Of a DNA stretch of 64,000 nt, positions 9,081 to 22,049 are shown piece after piece; the first letter of the stretch is position 1; every line of letters begins with the position of its first letter. Source of the stretch: Monarcha castaneiventris obscurior. Its lineage: Eukaryota; Chordata; Aves; Passeriformes; Monarchidae. The notes beneath the pieces are model-generated. The model saw only the letters and a program-made list of their open reading frames with translations. It did not search any database and was not told the DNA's origin. The stretch is from the NCBI GenBank assembly GCA_026261815.1, contig JAMPIT010000484.1:16094501-16158500 (forward strand), read 5' to 3'. Position numbers and translations under genes: made by a program.

Positions 9081-12000
9081 CATCATGCCCTGAGAGCTTT
9101 TGCCATCTCCAGTGCTTTCACAGCTGGGCTGTCAGTCACATTTTCTCTTCAGTCTCCGGAAACGACAGAGAGGGGACAAAACCCAGAGATGCCCCAACAC
9201 CTGGTGAGCACCAGGAGCACCACCCAACAGCTTTCCTGGAGGCTGCCATGCTCTGGGCAAGTGCCTGCCCTCCGTCCCATCCAGGGATGGTGCTGGTGCT
9301 GGCTGAGGAGAGCCAGGGCAGCAGGACTGTCGTGGTGCCCAGGGTTTGGAGCTGCGGATGGAGCCGGGGATGTGACCTGGTGCAGGCAGAGATGCCTCGA
9401 TCCCAGCAGCTCCTGCAGATGCGAACACCCCTGTTCATTGCTCATCTCCATGGGAACCAGCCATCACCGCTAATGATGGCTGCTTAAATGGCAGCCCCGA
9501 TGACAAAGGCAGAGCAGATCTGGCCACAGCATCCTGGCAGCATCGCTGCCTCCCCTGGCCTGCCCCACACACTCCTGGTCGAGAACACACCGCAGCGAGA
9601 TCCCTTTTCAATCTCCCAGGGACACCCGTCCATGCTACGTCTGGAAAGGCCAGCGAAATATTCATATCAACACGCTGTGATTCTGCTAATAATGGATATA
9701 AATGCCAGCCCCCATCACATGGCTGAGAAGCTCCAGGCCTGTGCAGAAGGGTCTTTCTCCTTAAATATATCAGTTTTTCCTGAAATGCGGTGATTTAATG
9801 CCAAGGAGGGACACGGTGTGTTCTCCAGCCACATTCCTGCTTTTACAGCAGCCCAGGTTATAAATAACAATCAGCCTCTCCCGCCAGCCTGCTCCCCTAT
9901 CCCCCTTCGCTTTTTTTAATCTTTGCCAAAGGAACTGTTTAGAGATCTTTCTAGACCATTTATTTTTAAATTACCAGCCAGAGGAGAGAAGTTAAAAAAA
10001 AATAGGAAAAAGAAAGAAAAAAGGCAAAAGAAAGAAACTTCTGGGGCTGATAGCTTATCGTGAGGAAATCCAAATGTCACATTAGTTGAGAAAGTTGGAA
10101 GATTAAATTTTCCAACACCCTTCATCTGCTGCTGCTGACATTTAGGGGCTTTTTTTTTCCCCTCCTCCCTCTCCTTGCTGCATCTACTGAGCGGGGTGAG
10201 CAGTGAGAGGGGTGAGCAGTGAGTGGGCAGCCCCAGCATCCCCTACACCAGAGGGGGTGAGGCTGGCATGGAGCCCCCCACCATCAGCCCCTTGCTCTCA
10301 GCCCTCCCCAGGAGCTCAGGGGTGTGGGTGGGTGGGTGCTGGAGGGCTGACTTGGGGCCAGGATACCTTCCCAAAGCTGTGCTGTTTTCCACCTGAGTAC
10401 ACTACGTCCCAGGCTCAGCCTTGACGAGCATCATCCCCTGCCATGAACACAGCACAAAAGATGGAAAATGACTTTATTTCTGTGTTGTTCTACCTGTGAC
10501 ACCCAACTGAGACCATCTGCTGATTTCAACACTTCTCTCCACATAAACCCCATGGCCCTTGCTTGTGGGGAAAGGTGAAAACTTCGCTTCTGCAAACATT
10601 CTGAGAGCCTTGAGGACCCCTGGGAAAAATTTTCTGATGTTCCCATTTGTTAAAAACCACTTGGAAATCCAAAGTCTGTTTAGGGAGATAGTGGAGCTGA
10701 GGTACAGGCAAAATGAATAGGAAGCTCATTTCCTTCTCACTGCAGTTAAAGCTGGCGTAAGGCTTGTGAATAAGCCCCAGTTACGGGGAGCAGCCATTGT
10801 CCATCAGCACCAACTCTGGCTCAGCTACATCCTGCTCCATTTAAATAGAAAAATTGAAGCTAAATTAAGAAAGGATGGAAAGAGCACTATTACATTCCAT
10901 TCAGACCTTCTGGTATCATCTCCCTCCTTTTTTACTTCAGCAGCATCTTCTTTTTTCCCCATTATTTTTGTTGGAATTAAATTTGCTGGGATTTCACTGG
11001 CAAGGAAGCAACAGCACAGGTAGGGAAGTGCCCTCCCTGCCAAACCCACATACCTCAGCAACAGGACACCCCCAGTTTTGCAATTTTGCTTGGTGTCTCC
11101 CCAGAGCAGGACTAAACCGATGTGGCTGGTGATGAAGATTTGCAGGGCTGTTCCTCTTTGACAACATGTCAGCTCCTCCAGGGAGGGACCAGGGATCAGG
11201 GAGCTGAGCCCTGCATCCCTCAGGGACACTGTGCCATGCCACCACCATGCACAGCTTCTCCCCAGTGTCCATGTGCTGGGAGGGCTCCATGGGCACAGCT
11301 GCGAGGTTGAGATGCCTCCTATTTCCTAATCCTAATGTGAGCAGGGTGGTGGGGTGTGCCACTCACATCCAGCTTCTGTCCCCTGCCCTGCAGCAGTGAT
11401 GGCAAAAGCCCAGCCCAGCCTGATGGATGCATTAGTCCTGCTCCTCATGCCCTGGGCTGGGAATTTCCCTGCTCCCCAGGCTGTCTCCTCCTGCCTCAAC
11501 CGCCAGCCAGTTTTCCCTTCACTTCTATCCAAAATCCGCTTTAATGTATTTTAAGCCCATTAGCTCCATCCTCTCCAGAGCAGCCATGGCATGATCCTCT
11601 CCTCCCTCCTTTGGTAGCTTTCCCCAGGCTGGGGAGGGACAAGAGACATCCTCTGCATCCTCAGCTCTGAATGAATGGGACTGTGGGCAGGGAGACCTGC
11701 TCAGGAGAGCAAGTGCCCTCCACTCCGGTCACAGCATCTGCCCTACCTTTCCTTCCCACCTCCCAGACTCCCCGTGGCTGCTTCCCCTGCCAAGGAACCC
11801 TCTTACTGTCACTGCCTGGGGACAATGGCACTGGCAGTTCGTCAGTAACTCTGCTCTGAAGGCATCCATCCTCCACTCCAGCCTGCCCCTGCTCTGCTCT
11901 GGGGCATTGACTCCCAGGTTGAGAGGAGAGCCAGAGGTCAGTGCAGGGTGTGTCACCCAAGCTGGTGGGACCCCATCAAGCCCAGATCCTCCCCTCCCTT

Positions 12001-12892
12001 CTGCACAGGGCCTTCTAAATCCTCTTGGGGTCACCTGAGTGTTATTTTTGGATGAGGCCATGTGGTTTGCTGCCAACACCATGTCCTCTCCCGCTGTGTT
12101 ACCGTCTCTCAATGGCACATCTGCTGCCAGGCCTGCCTTGGGACAAGGACCAGTTCTGGTGCACCAGCATTGGCTGGGGCTGTCCCCAAGGCTGCACCCT
12201 GCTGTGCTTGGGGCTCCTGCTCAGCTCCAAGGACTGTGCTCAGCAGCCTCACGCCAAGAGCATCACTGACCTGACAGGCCGCTATTTTGTAAGGATCCTG
12301 CAGCACAGTGTAGGAGCTGAGTGACCTGGCAGCAAAGTGGGGAGCCCCATGGCAGAGGGGGTGCTGCAGGGCAGCAAGCACTGCTGGTGGAGCTCCCTGT
12401 GCCCGTGGCACAGCACCTGAGTGAAGTCACAGTCAGCGTCACCACGAGGAGGAGCCGGCAAATGCCAGCTCTCTTGGGAGCGCGGGAGAGCGGAGCTGAT
12501 GGAGCTGTAGTTAAAGCACTGATTGCCAGAAATCACAGGATGGCTATGCTCGGAGCAGGGCAGAGAATTAGATTCAGTCTCTAATTAGAGGTTTGCTCTT
12601 CATTTGAATTTCAGATGCCAGCTTTAATTTTAGAAACTTTTGCAGGCAGCAGAGTGACCTGCCCAGGTGCCTGCTGCCAGGCCCGGTGCTCATGGACAGA
12701 TGTCCCTGTGGCTCAGCTGGGGGCACACGGCTGCACACTGGGCACTCGCTGCCCGCTGCAGAATCTGGTTACAGTGGCTGTGACAAACGCTGTGCCATGA
12801 CCCCTGGTACAATGCTGGGACAGACAGGCAAGGGGCTCAGCACCAGGCCAAGGTGGTGGCTGTGCCAGAGATGCCACAGAGACAGTACTCAC

Positions 12893-12937
12893 ATATTCAG
12901 TGTCGGCCTTGGAGTCGTAGTACTCGATGTCTTCCTC
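12893..12937 (-). CDS. CACNA2D2: CACNA2D2 exon 5 (short exon EEDIEYYDSKADTEY)
   Basis: This 45-nt exon is in phase 0 at both ends and encodes EEDIEYYDSKADTEY. It corresponds to the EEDIxYYDAKADAEL segment of mammalian alpha-2/delta-2, just before the acidic linker. The acceptor CCTTTCTCTGCAG and donor GTGAGT are both near consensus. Because it is a multiple of three and in phase 0, skipping it would keep the reading frame. It lies 6504 bp from exon 6 and 11262 bp from exon 4. Confidence 0.9.
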
Positions 12938-14329
12938 CTGCAGAGAAAGGGGAGAGCTGTTAGTGCCAGTCAAGGACAGGGATGGGAGAGGGGTCCCTCC
13001 CCTGACTTGCCCCCTCAGCACCTCTGTCATGCTGTTGGCAGCCACCACATTGCTGGGGACTGAACCCTTCCCAGCCCATGCTGTCCTTGGGACATGTTCA
13101 GGACCTCACATCCTCCACATCCACCCACCAAGGACTGGCCATTGCCTACCATGCTTCCCTCCACTCATGACTGCTGAGAGCCACAGCACTGTGGGGCCAT
13201 GCACAGCCTCCACCACAGCCAACAGCCCTGTGATGGTGACACTGGTGTGACTGCAGCCTCTGCACTGTCACCAGGTGCAAGCCTGTGCCACATCCCTGCA
13301 GCCAGGGTGCTCTGGTTCTGTTGCAAACATCTGGAGCCACAGAAGAGCCAGGTATAGGCAGGGTGGCAGGCAGCGGCCCTGCAGCCACCCAGGCCTCCCT
13401 GCACTGCAGAAACAGGGAGAAAAGTGTCCTTGCTTCCACAGAGAAATCACGTCGTTAATTTGGGGTATTTAGAGCCTATTTAAGCAGAAAGGTCTGCTTG
13501 GATTCCTCTTCCCAGAGTGTCAGGACTCGAGACAGCTGATAAAATTCCTGAAGAGGCAATTGGGAGAGCAGCGATGCTGTCACAACAGCGTTCCGTGTAC
13601 CATCAGAAAGGGTAATTAAAGGGCACTCGGAGACTCTTCCCAGCGTGCCGGGACCGAGCGTGATGCCGGCACACCGGCAGCCGTCGTGGTGCTGACACGT
13701 CTGCCAGTCAATCACCATCAGCAGCCAACCAGCCTTCCCCGGCACGGCAGCGCCTTGGGGTGATTATTGCTGTTGTTATCTAACGAGGAAAGCGATCTGG
13801 ACCCCGAGCAGGAACAGCCAAAACCTCAGTGGCACTGACTGCATCCCTGTCCTGCCTGCGCCACACCCAGCCTGGACACAACCTTGTGCCAGGCACGGTG
13901 GCACTGTGATATCTGTGCCAGCCTGGTCCTGGGTTTGTGCTGGAGAAAGGCACCAGCAGGTGTGAGAAGCTCTCCAGGCAGCCGGCACCACCCATTCCAC
14001 CTCCCTGGCCCCACTGAGTGTTGGCAGTCACTAACCCCTCACCGGCATTACCCTCTAGCCACAAACCTGCTCCCCAGAGGGGTTGGCAGTGGCTTCTCCC
14101 AGCTTCCCAAGAGGTGGGAAAGCCCCTGAAGCTGATCTTGGGGACATCGACAGCAGGGGATCCTGGCAGGCTGCACAGCCGATGTCTCCCCAGGATGGGA
14201 ATTGCAAAGGGCAATTCCAGCATCCTCCTGAGCAGAGGGACCGTCGCTTCCGCGGGCTCTGCGACTCTTAATGATTGCGATAAGACAGCACCGGGAAGGG
14301 AAAGTGAAAAAAAAAAAAAATTGACACAG

Positions 14330-14700
14330 CATCTTCCAATTTCTGCTATTAAAAAGCCCAGTCATTAAGGGAACGCACTTATTAATTATCTGTGATTTGT
14401 TGTGAAATGCTGAGGGGTTTACAACAACAAGAAAGAGAAAAAAAAAAAAAAAATCAATTTCTCCTCAGCTGCCCTCCCCGCGCTCTCCCGGCCCCACGCA
14501 CGCCCCTGCCCCTCGCCGGCACCGGCATCTCCCCGGGTCCGCGGCCATCTGCACTTCCTAATTAAAGGAACCCCCGGGAGACCCGCAACACAAACGAGCT
14601 AATTTCATGTTTAATGATCTTTAATCAGGAGTGAGTGTGACTAACAACGGCCATCCAGAAGGTGCTTTGTTATTCATTTTATTTGCCACTGGCTCCTCCG
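14330..14700. promoter_or_regulatory. CpG-dense and TAAT-rich candidate element
   Basis: An AT-rich segment with ACTTATTAATTATCTG near 14377 and a poly-A run at 14438-14453 is followed by a CpG-dense core at about 14478-14590, then by GAGCTAATTTCATGTTTAATG near 14596. The mix of a small CpG cluster with homeodomain-type cores resembles the island at 4.5-5.2 kb. Confidence 0.3.
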
Positions 14701-17700
14701 AAAAGCTCGATTCCCCTCCCACCCGCAGAGGCCCCGCTCCCGCAGTGGAGAGGGCACGAGGTGATGATGCTCGGGCAGGAGAGCCGGTCCCCTGATCCGG
14801 CTTTCACCCGCTCCAGCACTCCCACGGCACGGCACAGGGAGCTGACCTCCTGTAAGGAGGGATCATGGAGCCCTTGTCACGCACTCTTTCAAGCCCTGGC
14901 AACCCCAGGAGCAGCTGGGTGAGATCTCAGCCACACTCAGGCTGTGGCTGAGGTTTCCACATGTGAGACAGCACGTGTGGGACAGCCAGCACCAGCGTGG
15001 CCCTGGCCCTGAGTGTGCCCTGATGCCAGGCACTACCATCCTTGCCACAACCCTGCTGATGCTGGGGGTTTTCATGGGCTTCAAGGGTGCCTGGGGGAGC
15101 TGGCAGGGCATCGGTGTCCTTGCCACTTGGAAGTCGGTGGCTGTTCCAGGAAGGAGGGATAGAGCCCTCAGAGATGCTCTAAAAAGATGCCATGGGTATC
15201 CCAAGAGGCAACAAGAGGTCTCTTCTCCCTATATTATTTTAAACCACATTTGCCTTCTTCACATAATCCTCTCCTCCTCCTCCTCTGGTCCATGTTAAGC
15301 TCAGCAGCAGGTCTGTGTAAATAGCACTGATATTTCTAGAGCCTTTCAGAATAAATACCAATAAAGAAAACAAGGGGGTGAAGATGTCAAGGGATTTCAA
15401 GGCAAAATATTGTCCCTGTCTCTTGCAACCGAGCCTGCAGGAAGCACACACTGGTTCCCATGGCAGGGGAGGCAGACAAGGAGGAGCTGCTGTTCTGTGA
15501 TGTGTTAACCACTGCCCATTTTCTTGTACCTAAATTGCCAAATGCCACCTGCACGGCTGTGTCACTGGTGGGTAAGTGTGGGGTTATTTCAGCTCCTAAA
15601 CCCTCAGTGCAACACTCTGGGATCTCAGTGCAATCCCAGACTGATCTGCAACTGTCCCTGAAGCCATTGCCCAGGCTTCTCCAGCAAAGCCACCAAGGAA
15701 CCACTGCACCTGCACCAAACCCCTGTGGTTCAGTGTCATTGGGCAACCCCCGGCCAAGGCTTGACCCAGCCGGGACCTCCTGGAGGTGGCCCTGGGGATG
15801 CTGCATGCCAGAGTCTCCCCAGGGACCCTGGCTCCTGCCTGAGCCCTTTGAGCCCTCCCTAGAAGCCCTGTGCTCCACACCTTCAGCGTTTTCACACCAA
15901 AACACCAAGCAAAAAGCTGATTAACAAAACCAGGCTGTGAGCTTCTGGAGAGCTGCAAGCTGGAGCCTTGCCAGCAGTGCAAGAGAGGACCCCATGATGG
16001 CACCAGTGCTTCCTTGCCACACACCAGCAGCACAGGTTTGAGACAAAGCCCAGGACAAGAACGGGCACAAGGGTGTCTCAGGTGGGTGATGAGGGGCATT
16101 CCTCCCCCACAAGCCCTGACACAGCCCTCTACAAGCATTCAAATAGATCTTTTTCTGCCTAAAACAATTACAGCAACTAAAAATAATGCTGAAAAGGTCA
16201 GTACTCTTATCTCACTGCAGCCTGGAGATGTCTGGATGGAGGGGTGCCGGCCCAAACCTCCAAGCTAGCGACCTAACGAGGTGGCAATCAAACCATATCA
16301 CACACACAGCTGCCACCACCCCAAAAAAGCCTCGAAGGAGCTGTTGGTGGCACATCAGCTCCCTGCTCCAGCCATCCAGCTGGAGCACACAGCTGGCAGG
16401 GACGCTGCAGAAGGGCTATGGCTCGCTCTCCCCTACAGGGCTTTCCTGTAAAATCACCTAATCTGGCTAATCCTTCTCCCGAGGGCCTGTAGGATCTGTA
16501 GTACTCCCCAGGATTGCTCGCTGTCATCTTGTAAGGGTCACCCTGCTGATCACGTGCCCTGGGGATGCTGCAGCTCCCCGGGGCAGTTTTGCAGGCAGAT
16601 CCTGCTGCAGCGCATTGATTTTGGTCCCTCTCAGCCTCCAGCTGTGGGTTTCATTTCTCCAAGCGGCACAGGTGACCCCTGTGGTCAGCAAATCTCTTTC
16701 AAGATTTAATTGGCTCTGGAAGAGCCAAATCCTGCAGCAGTTTGCCTTCAGGCAGTTAGGAGGAACTCGGAGGGTGGTGGGGAAGAAAAGATGGATCCCG
16801 AGCTGGCACCTGCCTGTTCTCCAGCCGCTGGATGGAGCTGGTGGCAGGACCAGCATCCCAGCCCACAGCTTCCCAGTGTGGGGACAAGCCAGGTGACCTG
16901 AGCTGTGCCTGCTCAGACCCGTGGGCAGTTCAGTGGGTGGGGAGAGCAAGCAGGAGCTGGTGTGCCCACGCAGCACCGAGGGCCCTGCTCACGTGCCCAC
17001 CTTTCCTCTGCCATCAGCACTTAGAGTGGACAGGAGTATTTAGGTACTTCTTCATGTCCCTGAACCATTAAGCACACAGAAATAGCAACAGCTTCTGCTT
17101 ATAGTTGTACCTTTCCTACAGAAGACATCCTGCAGCGTGTCACAGAGCTCCTGCAGCCTCACACCTGTGCTATGGCTGGGGGAGCAGGGGATGAGCAGGG
17201 TCACAGCGTGTCCCCACCACAGCAGCGCCCTGCCAAGCCCTCCTGGGTCACAAGGAGTGAGATGGGACTGCCTGATGGCTCTCCCTGGGGACTGGTTTGT
17301 GCTGGTCAGTTGGTCCTGGCCGGCAGCTGGGGCCGGAATTCTCAGCCAGGTGAGTGCTCACCCTGAGGTGTCCTAGCCCTGCCATAGGCACAGCAGCCTC
17401 TTGACTGGGGAACAACAGAGCAAAGAAAGTGTTCCTGCTACAACTGCCATGGGGGGGTGTGAGGGCCACAGCCAGGAACAGGATCCAAGGGACTGGATGA
17501 ATTCCTGGGAGAAACTCCTTCCTGCAATCACAGCCAGGCCTGGCTGTGGCTGGTAGGGGCTGAACCTTTATTTCCACCAGCTGGAGCTATTCTTGTCCAT
17601 ATGCACCATGATGAATCCTTTCCAAGTCCCCAGAACGGGAAAATATTCCTGGTTAGCCCCAGCCACCACAGGCTGTTGGTTAGACCAAGGAGGGGTCTGG

Positions 17701-18087
17701 TGGGGACCATACTTCTCCTGCAGCACCGTGAATTCCCTGCATTCCATTCACCATCAGGGGCCGTGCGCATTACTCAGGACAGGTGGAAACAGTCATCATA
17801 ATCTGCCTTGGCATCTTTTTTTTAAAAGCAATTTCCTCCCTCTGCCTCTCTGACAGAGCTGGGGAAATATTTAAGTGACCTGTCAACAGTTTTTTCATCT
17901 CCCCGAGAAGATGTTTTATCTGATCACACCTCACCAGCTATTCTTCTTTACATGGCATCTCCTGTCCGCTCCTGCTCCTCTGGGGCTGCCTCGAACGCGG
18001 CGTGGCTGCTGCTCCCCTCCACTGCACCCAGGTGCCACAGGGATGCCAGCACATACACAGAGGCTGTTGGAGACCCCTGCCCTTCCA

Positions 18088-18157
18088 GGGATAGGGTGGG
18101 ATGGGATGGGACAGGATGGGACAGGATGGGACAGGATGGGATGGGACGGGATGGGAA
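18088..18157. repeat. Simple repeat (GGGATGGGACAG-type)
   Basis: About 70 bp made of GGGAT and GGGACAG units in irregular alternation. It is the first of three G-rich tandem arrays within 2 kb in intron 4. Confidence 0.85.
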
Positions 18158-18329
18158 AGCAGCACTGAGGAAAGCCAGAGGAAAGCCAACAACCCCTACA
18201 CCAAACCACTGCAGTCATGCAGATGCCATGGGTGGCCCAGCTGTCTTGCAGAGTGGGGGTTTAGGAAAGCCCCCTCAAGCCCCATCCTTGGTTTTTAAGA
18301 GGGAACAGCACCGACACAGGGGTTTTGTG

Positions 18330-18690
18330 AATGATTTTCTTGGTCTGCTTTTCGGCCAGACCGGCGCTACAGCAGCAAGGTTGGTGCTATAGCACAGTAA
18401 TTCTCCGAGCGTAATGAAAGCTGACATTATATCAAACACAATAAAGACTCTCAGTTGATGGAGATCATTCCTGAACACACAAACCCATTAAACTGAAAAA
18501 AAAAAATATCAATTCTACACACTCGCCAGCCAAAAGAAAATGTGATTTGTTATCTAAAAGGGGGTTATAAACACAGCTTCAATGCACTTTCTGTGCTGTA
18601 ATGAAAACTGGGTTTGAAATGGCAAGACGACTGCAAATTAGAGTATTTGATTTTATTTTCCAACTTTTTAGGTAAACCTTCTACAAGGGC
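18330..18690. promoter_or_regulatory. Candidate conserved non-coding element
   Basis: An AT-rich unique block between two tandem arrays. It includes CTCCGAGCGTAATG near 18404, a run of ten A at about 18497, TTTGTTATCTAAAAG near 18546 and GCAAATTAGAGTATTTGATTTTATTTT near 18634. It looks non-repetitive and non-coding; function is inferred from composition only. Confidence 0.25.
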
Positions 18691-18872
18691 AAGTGCAAGG
18701 TTACGGTGACAATCTTTCTGTTCTCAGGCGATAAGTAGGATCTGTAATTAAAGGAGGAGAAAAATGAAAGGAGGATAAGGAGCTGGCGTTCGCCCTTCTG
18801 ATGCTGCTTTGAACACAAAGCCCTGCCTGCGTGGCCATGCCCAGCCCACGGGAAAGGCTGCCAGGGCCCACG

Positions 18873-18959
18873 CATGGCACGGCATGGCACGGCACAGCAT
18901 GGCATAGCACAGCACGGCACAGCATGGCACGGCAGGGCAAGGCATGGTACAGCACGGCC
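18873..18959. repeat. Simple repeat (GGCAC/GGCAT pentamer)
   Basis: About 87 bp of 5-bp units alternating GGCAC, GGCAT and AGCAC or AGCAT with few interruptions. It ends 35 bp before the large 13-bp array. Confidence 0.85.
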
Positions 18960-18993
18960 ACTGCTTCCCTCCAGACACACACCCAGCAGTGCC

Positions 18994-19959
18994 AGATGGA
19001 GCAGCAGGATGGAGCAGCAGGATGGAGCAGCAGGATGGGGCAGCAGGATGGGGCAGCAGGAGGGAGCAGCAGGATGGGGCAGCAGGATGGAGCAGCAGGA
19101 GGGTGCAGCAGGATGGAGCAGCAGGATGGGGCAGCAGGATGGAGCAGCAGGATGGGGCAGCAGGATGGAGCAGCAGGAGGGTGCAGCAGGATGGGGCAGC
19201 AGGATGGGGCAGCAGGATGGAGCAGCAGGATGGGGCAGCAGGATGGGGCAGCAGGAGGGGGCAGCAGGATGGGGCAGCAGGATGGGGCAGCAGGATGGAG
19301 CAGCAGGATGGGGCAGCAGGATGGGGCAGCTGGAGGGGGCAGCAGGATGGGGCAGCAGGATGGGGCAGCAGGATGGAGCAGCAGGAGGGAGCAGCAGGAG
19401 GGAGGCCGGGGGGGCAGCAGATGGGGCAGCAGGATGGGGCAGCAGGATGGAGCAGCAGGAGGTGCAGCAGGAGGAGGCAGCAGGAGGGTGCAGCAGGATG
19501 GGCAGCAGGATGGAGCAGCAGATGGGGCCGCAGGATGGAGCAGCAGTGGTGGCAGCAGGATGGAGCAGCAGGATGGGGGCAGCAGGATGGGCAGCAGGAT
19601 GGTGCAGCAGGATGGAGCAGCAGAGGTGGCAGCAGGATGGGGCAGCAGGATGGGGCAGCAGGATGGTGCAGCAGGATGGAGCAGCAGGATGGGGCAGCAG
19701 GATGGGGCAGCAGGATGGGGCAGCAGGATGGAGCAGCAGGATGGAGCAGCAGGATGGGGCAGCAGGATGGGGCAGCAGGATGGAGCAGCAGGATGGGGCA
19801 GCAGGATGGGGCAGCAGGAGGGAGCAGCAGGAGGGAGCAGCAGGAGGAAGCAGCAGGATGGGGCAGCAGGAGGGAGCAGCAGGATGGGGCAGCAGGAGGG
19901 AGCAGCAGGATGGGGCAGCAGGATGGGGCAGCAGGATGGGGCAGCTGGCAGGATGTGGC
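18994..19959. repeat. 13-bp minisatellite, about 74 copies
   Basis: A continuous array of the unit GGATGGRGCAGCA (R is A or G). Common variants are GGAGGGAGCAGCA and GGAGGGTGCAGCA, and the middle part (about 19400-19640) is irregular with 12- and 14-bp units. Since 13 is not a multiple of three, all three frames on a strand are cycled as a 39-bp, 13-residue period. The unit makes no stop in any frame of either strand, which opens reading frames of 396-555 codons in all six frames. These are low-complexity products (Gly/Gln/Met/Ser-rich on plus; Pro/Ala/Cys/Leu-rich on minus) without splice or start support, so I treat the whole as non-coding intronic repeat. Confidence 0.95.
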
Positions 19960-20663
19960 ACCCAGGGCTGCAGGGCCATGGCCAGGCACCCAGCCATGCT
20001 GCCACGTCCCCCTGCTTTATCCTGCACCTTTCCTGGGCGGGCAGGAGCGCAGTCTCTGTTATTCCTCCTGTCCATCCCCATTTGGCAAACAGCGATCCCC
20101 TTCTCCCTGGAGTTTCGTTTCTAATGGAGCTTGAAATTATCTGGGCTTTGTTATTTCTCACGTGCTTGCAGGTGGGGGTTGCGGATGGAGGCAGCAGCGT
20201 GGGGCTGTCCAGCATTTGTGATCCCTCTGCCACCTCCAAAAATGTCAGTGCACCCCAAAACCACGCAGTGGTTAAACCCTGTCCCCAGCAGCTCCTACAT
20301 CCACAGCTCAATGTATGGCTATTTTTCTTTTCCAAGGAGAAAGGGCCTGCTGGGCTCTGACCCTTCAAAGGGCCCTTTCCAACACCAGAAGGTGAGGAGA
20401 GGTGGGAGGCAGGGGGGCAGCAGGCAGAGGAAGAGGGGAGCTTCCCAGTATAGTGATGGAAAATGCAGTGAGGAAGAGGACTGGGAGAAAAACAACAGTA
20501 ATAAACATTTTATGAAGCAGAAAATGGCTTATAAAGAAGTCAACTTTTAAAGGCAATTTATATAATCCTGCCAAGTGCACATAAATGCAGGGATGGATCT
20601 CTGCAGCGCTGGAGTGGCCCTTAAAGGCACAAATAGCTCCGGCAGCCCCAGCAGACCGACACA

Positions 20664-20697
20664 CGGTGATGATGATGGTGATGGTGATGATGATGCC
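20664..20697. repeat. GAT/GGT microsatellite
   Basis: About 34 bp of GATGAT and GGTGAT units in intron 4. Confidence 0.75.
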
Positions 20698-22049
20698 GTG
20701 GGATGCATTCCATGGGTTGCAGTGCAGATCTGCACCTGTGACAGCATCCCCCAGGTCAGCATGGCCCCACTCCCACGCACCATGGGAGTGTGGGTCACCT
20801 GAGACCCTGCTGATGCTGCTGGGATGGGGCCGAAGGTCTGAAAAAGAACGGAAGGCACTGGAAAACTCTGGAGGAAAGCCAGGCATGTAAATGGAGAAGA
20901 GCTGAGAGAACATGGAACTGGCTGGGATGTCTGACGGGCCACATGGCAGCTTGTCAGTGAGGATGGATGCAGAGAATGGCAGCAAAAAACTCAACATGAC
21001 CTTTCAGCATTTTTATAGGTTCTTTTGAAGGTCCTTTGCCCAAGCAGGGCAGCAAACAGAGGATGGAAACCTGGAAAACAGCACTGCAGTGTGGGCTGGA
21101 GTCCCGGCACCTCCATTTGCTGTTGGGAATGGTCTGCACAGGGAGGGCTCAGCCCCACTGCCACAGCCAGGGGACAGGACTGATGTGCCTTGAAGGACAA
21201 ACCCTCATGGCTCTGCATGGAGTGGAGCCAGACTATCCCAGTGGACGTCTGGATGGAAGCCTGTAGGCCAGAAGATTCTCACTGGGAAAACTGATTGGCC
21301 AGGCCACTGCAAATTGGGAATTTTCTGTGATTTCTTACCATACCAGTGCCAGGTGGTTGCAGTGTCCCCTGGTGGGAGCCCACTCTGGCAACAGGACCCA
21401 GCTCTCACCTTTCCAGGGCTCCACCAGCCTTCTCCAGTGGGTGAATGTACATCCCTGAGAGACCCTCCCTGTGCAGGCAGGGAGGGGCATGGTCTCTCCC
21501 CACAGCCTGTCTCACTGCCCCCATCCCTGCCCACCACGCCACTCTGAGCTGCCACCCAGCCCTGAGGTACAACAAGCTGGAGGGAACTCATGAGGGGTGC
21601 TCAGAGTATGGGTGACCTTGGGGCCAAGGCTTTTGATCAAGAAAAATGGTCTGATGTCCAGAATTGATTTGGGGACACAGCCCCGGCTTGGCACGGCTGG
21701 TAGACATGGGAGGGCCTGAGGGTGGGTGAGCACAAGGAGCAGGGATGAAGCAGGACAGGATGAGGGGATTGTTTGGGGAACAGGGAAGCACTTTGCAAAG
21801 CCTCCTGAGGTAGGAGGCTGAACTGAGCTCCAGAAAGGCCAGCATGGCCGGCACGTAGCTGGAAACACCAGAAAACAGCAAGGAAAAAGCAACTTTCCCC
21901 GTAGAGATGGATCGTGAGTGATTGCTGGCAGCAGCTCCCAGCCGCTCGGCTTTTGCTTCTGCTTCATTTTCCCCTGGACTTCCATAGCAACCCATCTGCA
22001 GTGAGGTTTAATGGGGCTGCCATTAGCACTAATGCAGCGCAAACACTCG

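Larger units (their letters stand above)
6389..12892 (-). other. CACNA2D2: CACNA2D2 intron 5
   Basis: A 6504-bp GT-AG intron. AT-rich candidate elements at 6600-6790 and 8360-9080 are listed separately. The rest is GC-rich unique sequence in which I recognise no exon, RNA gene or interspersed repeat. An A/T-rich tract with poly-A runs lies at about 9905-10160. Confidence 0.8.

Noticed and set aside
16440..16540. Minus-strand frame MTASNPGEYYRSYRPSGEG as a possible extra exon
   Set aside because: No known alpha-2/delta segment matches, and no acceptor-donor pair with suitable phase was seen.
18681..20368. Overlapping open frames of 396-555 codons on both strands
   Set aside because: They are produced entirely by the stop-free 13-bp tandem array, exist in all six frames at once, and have no splice, start or domain support.
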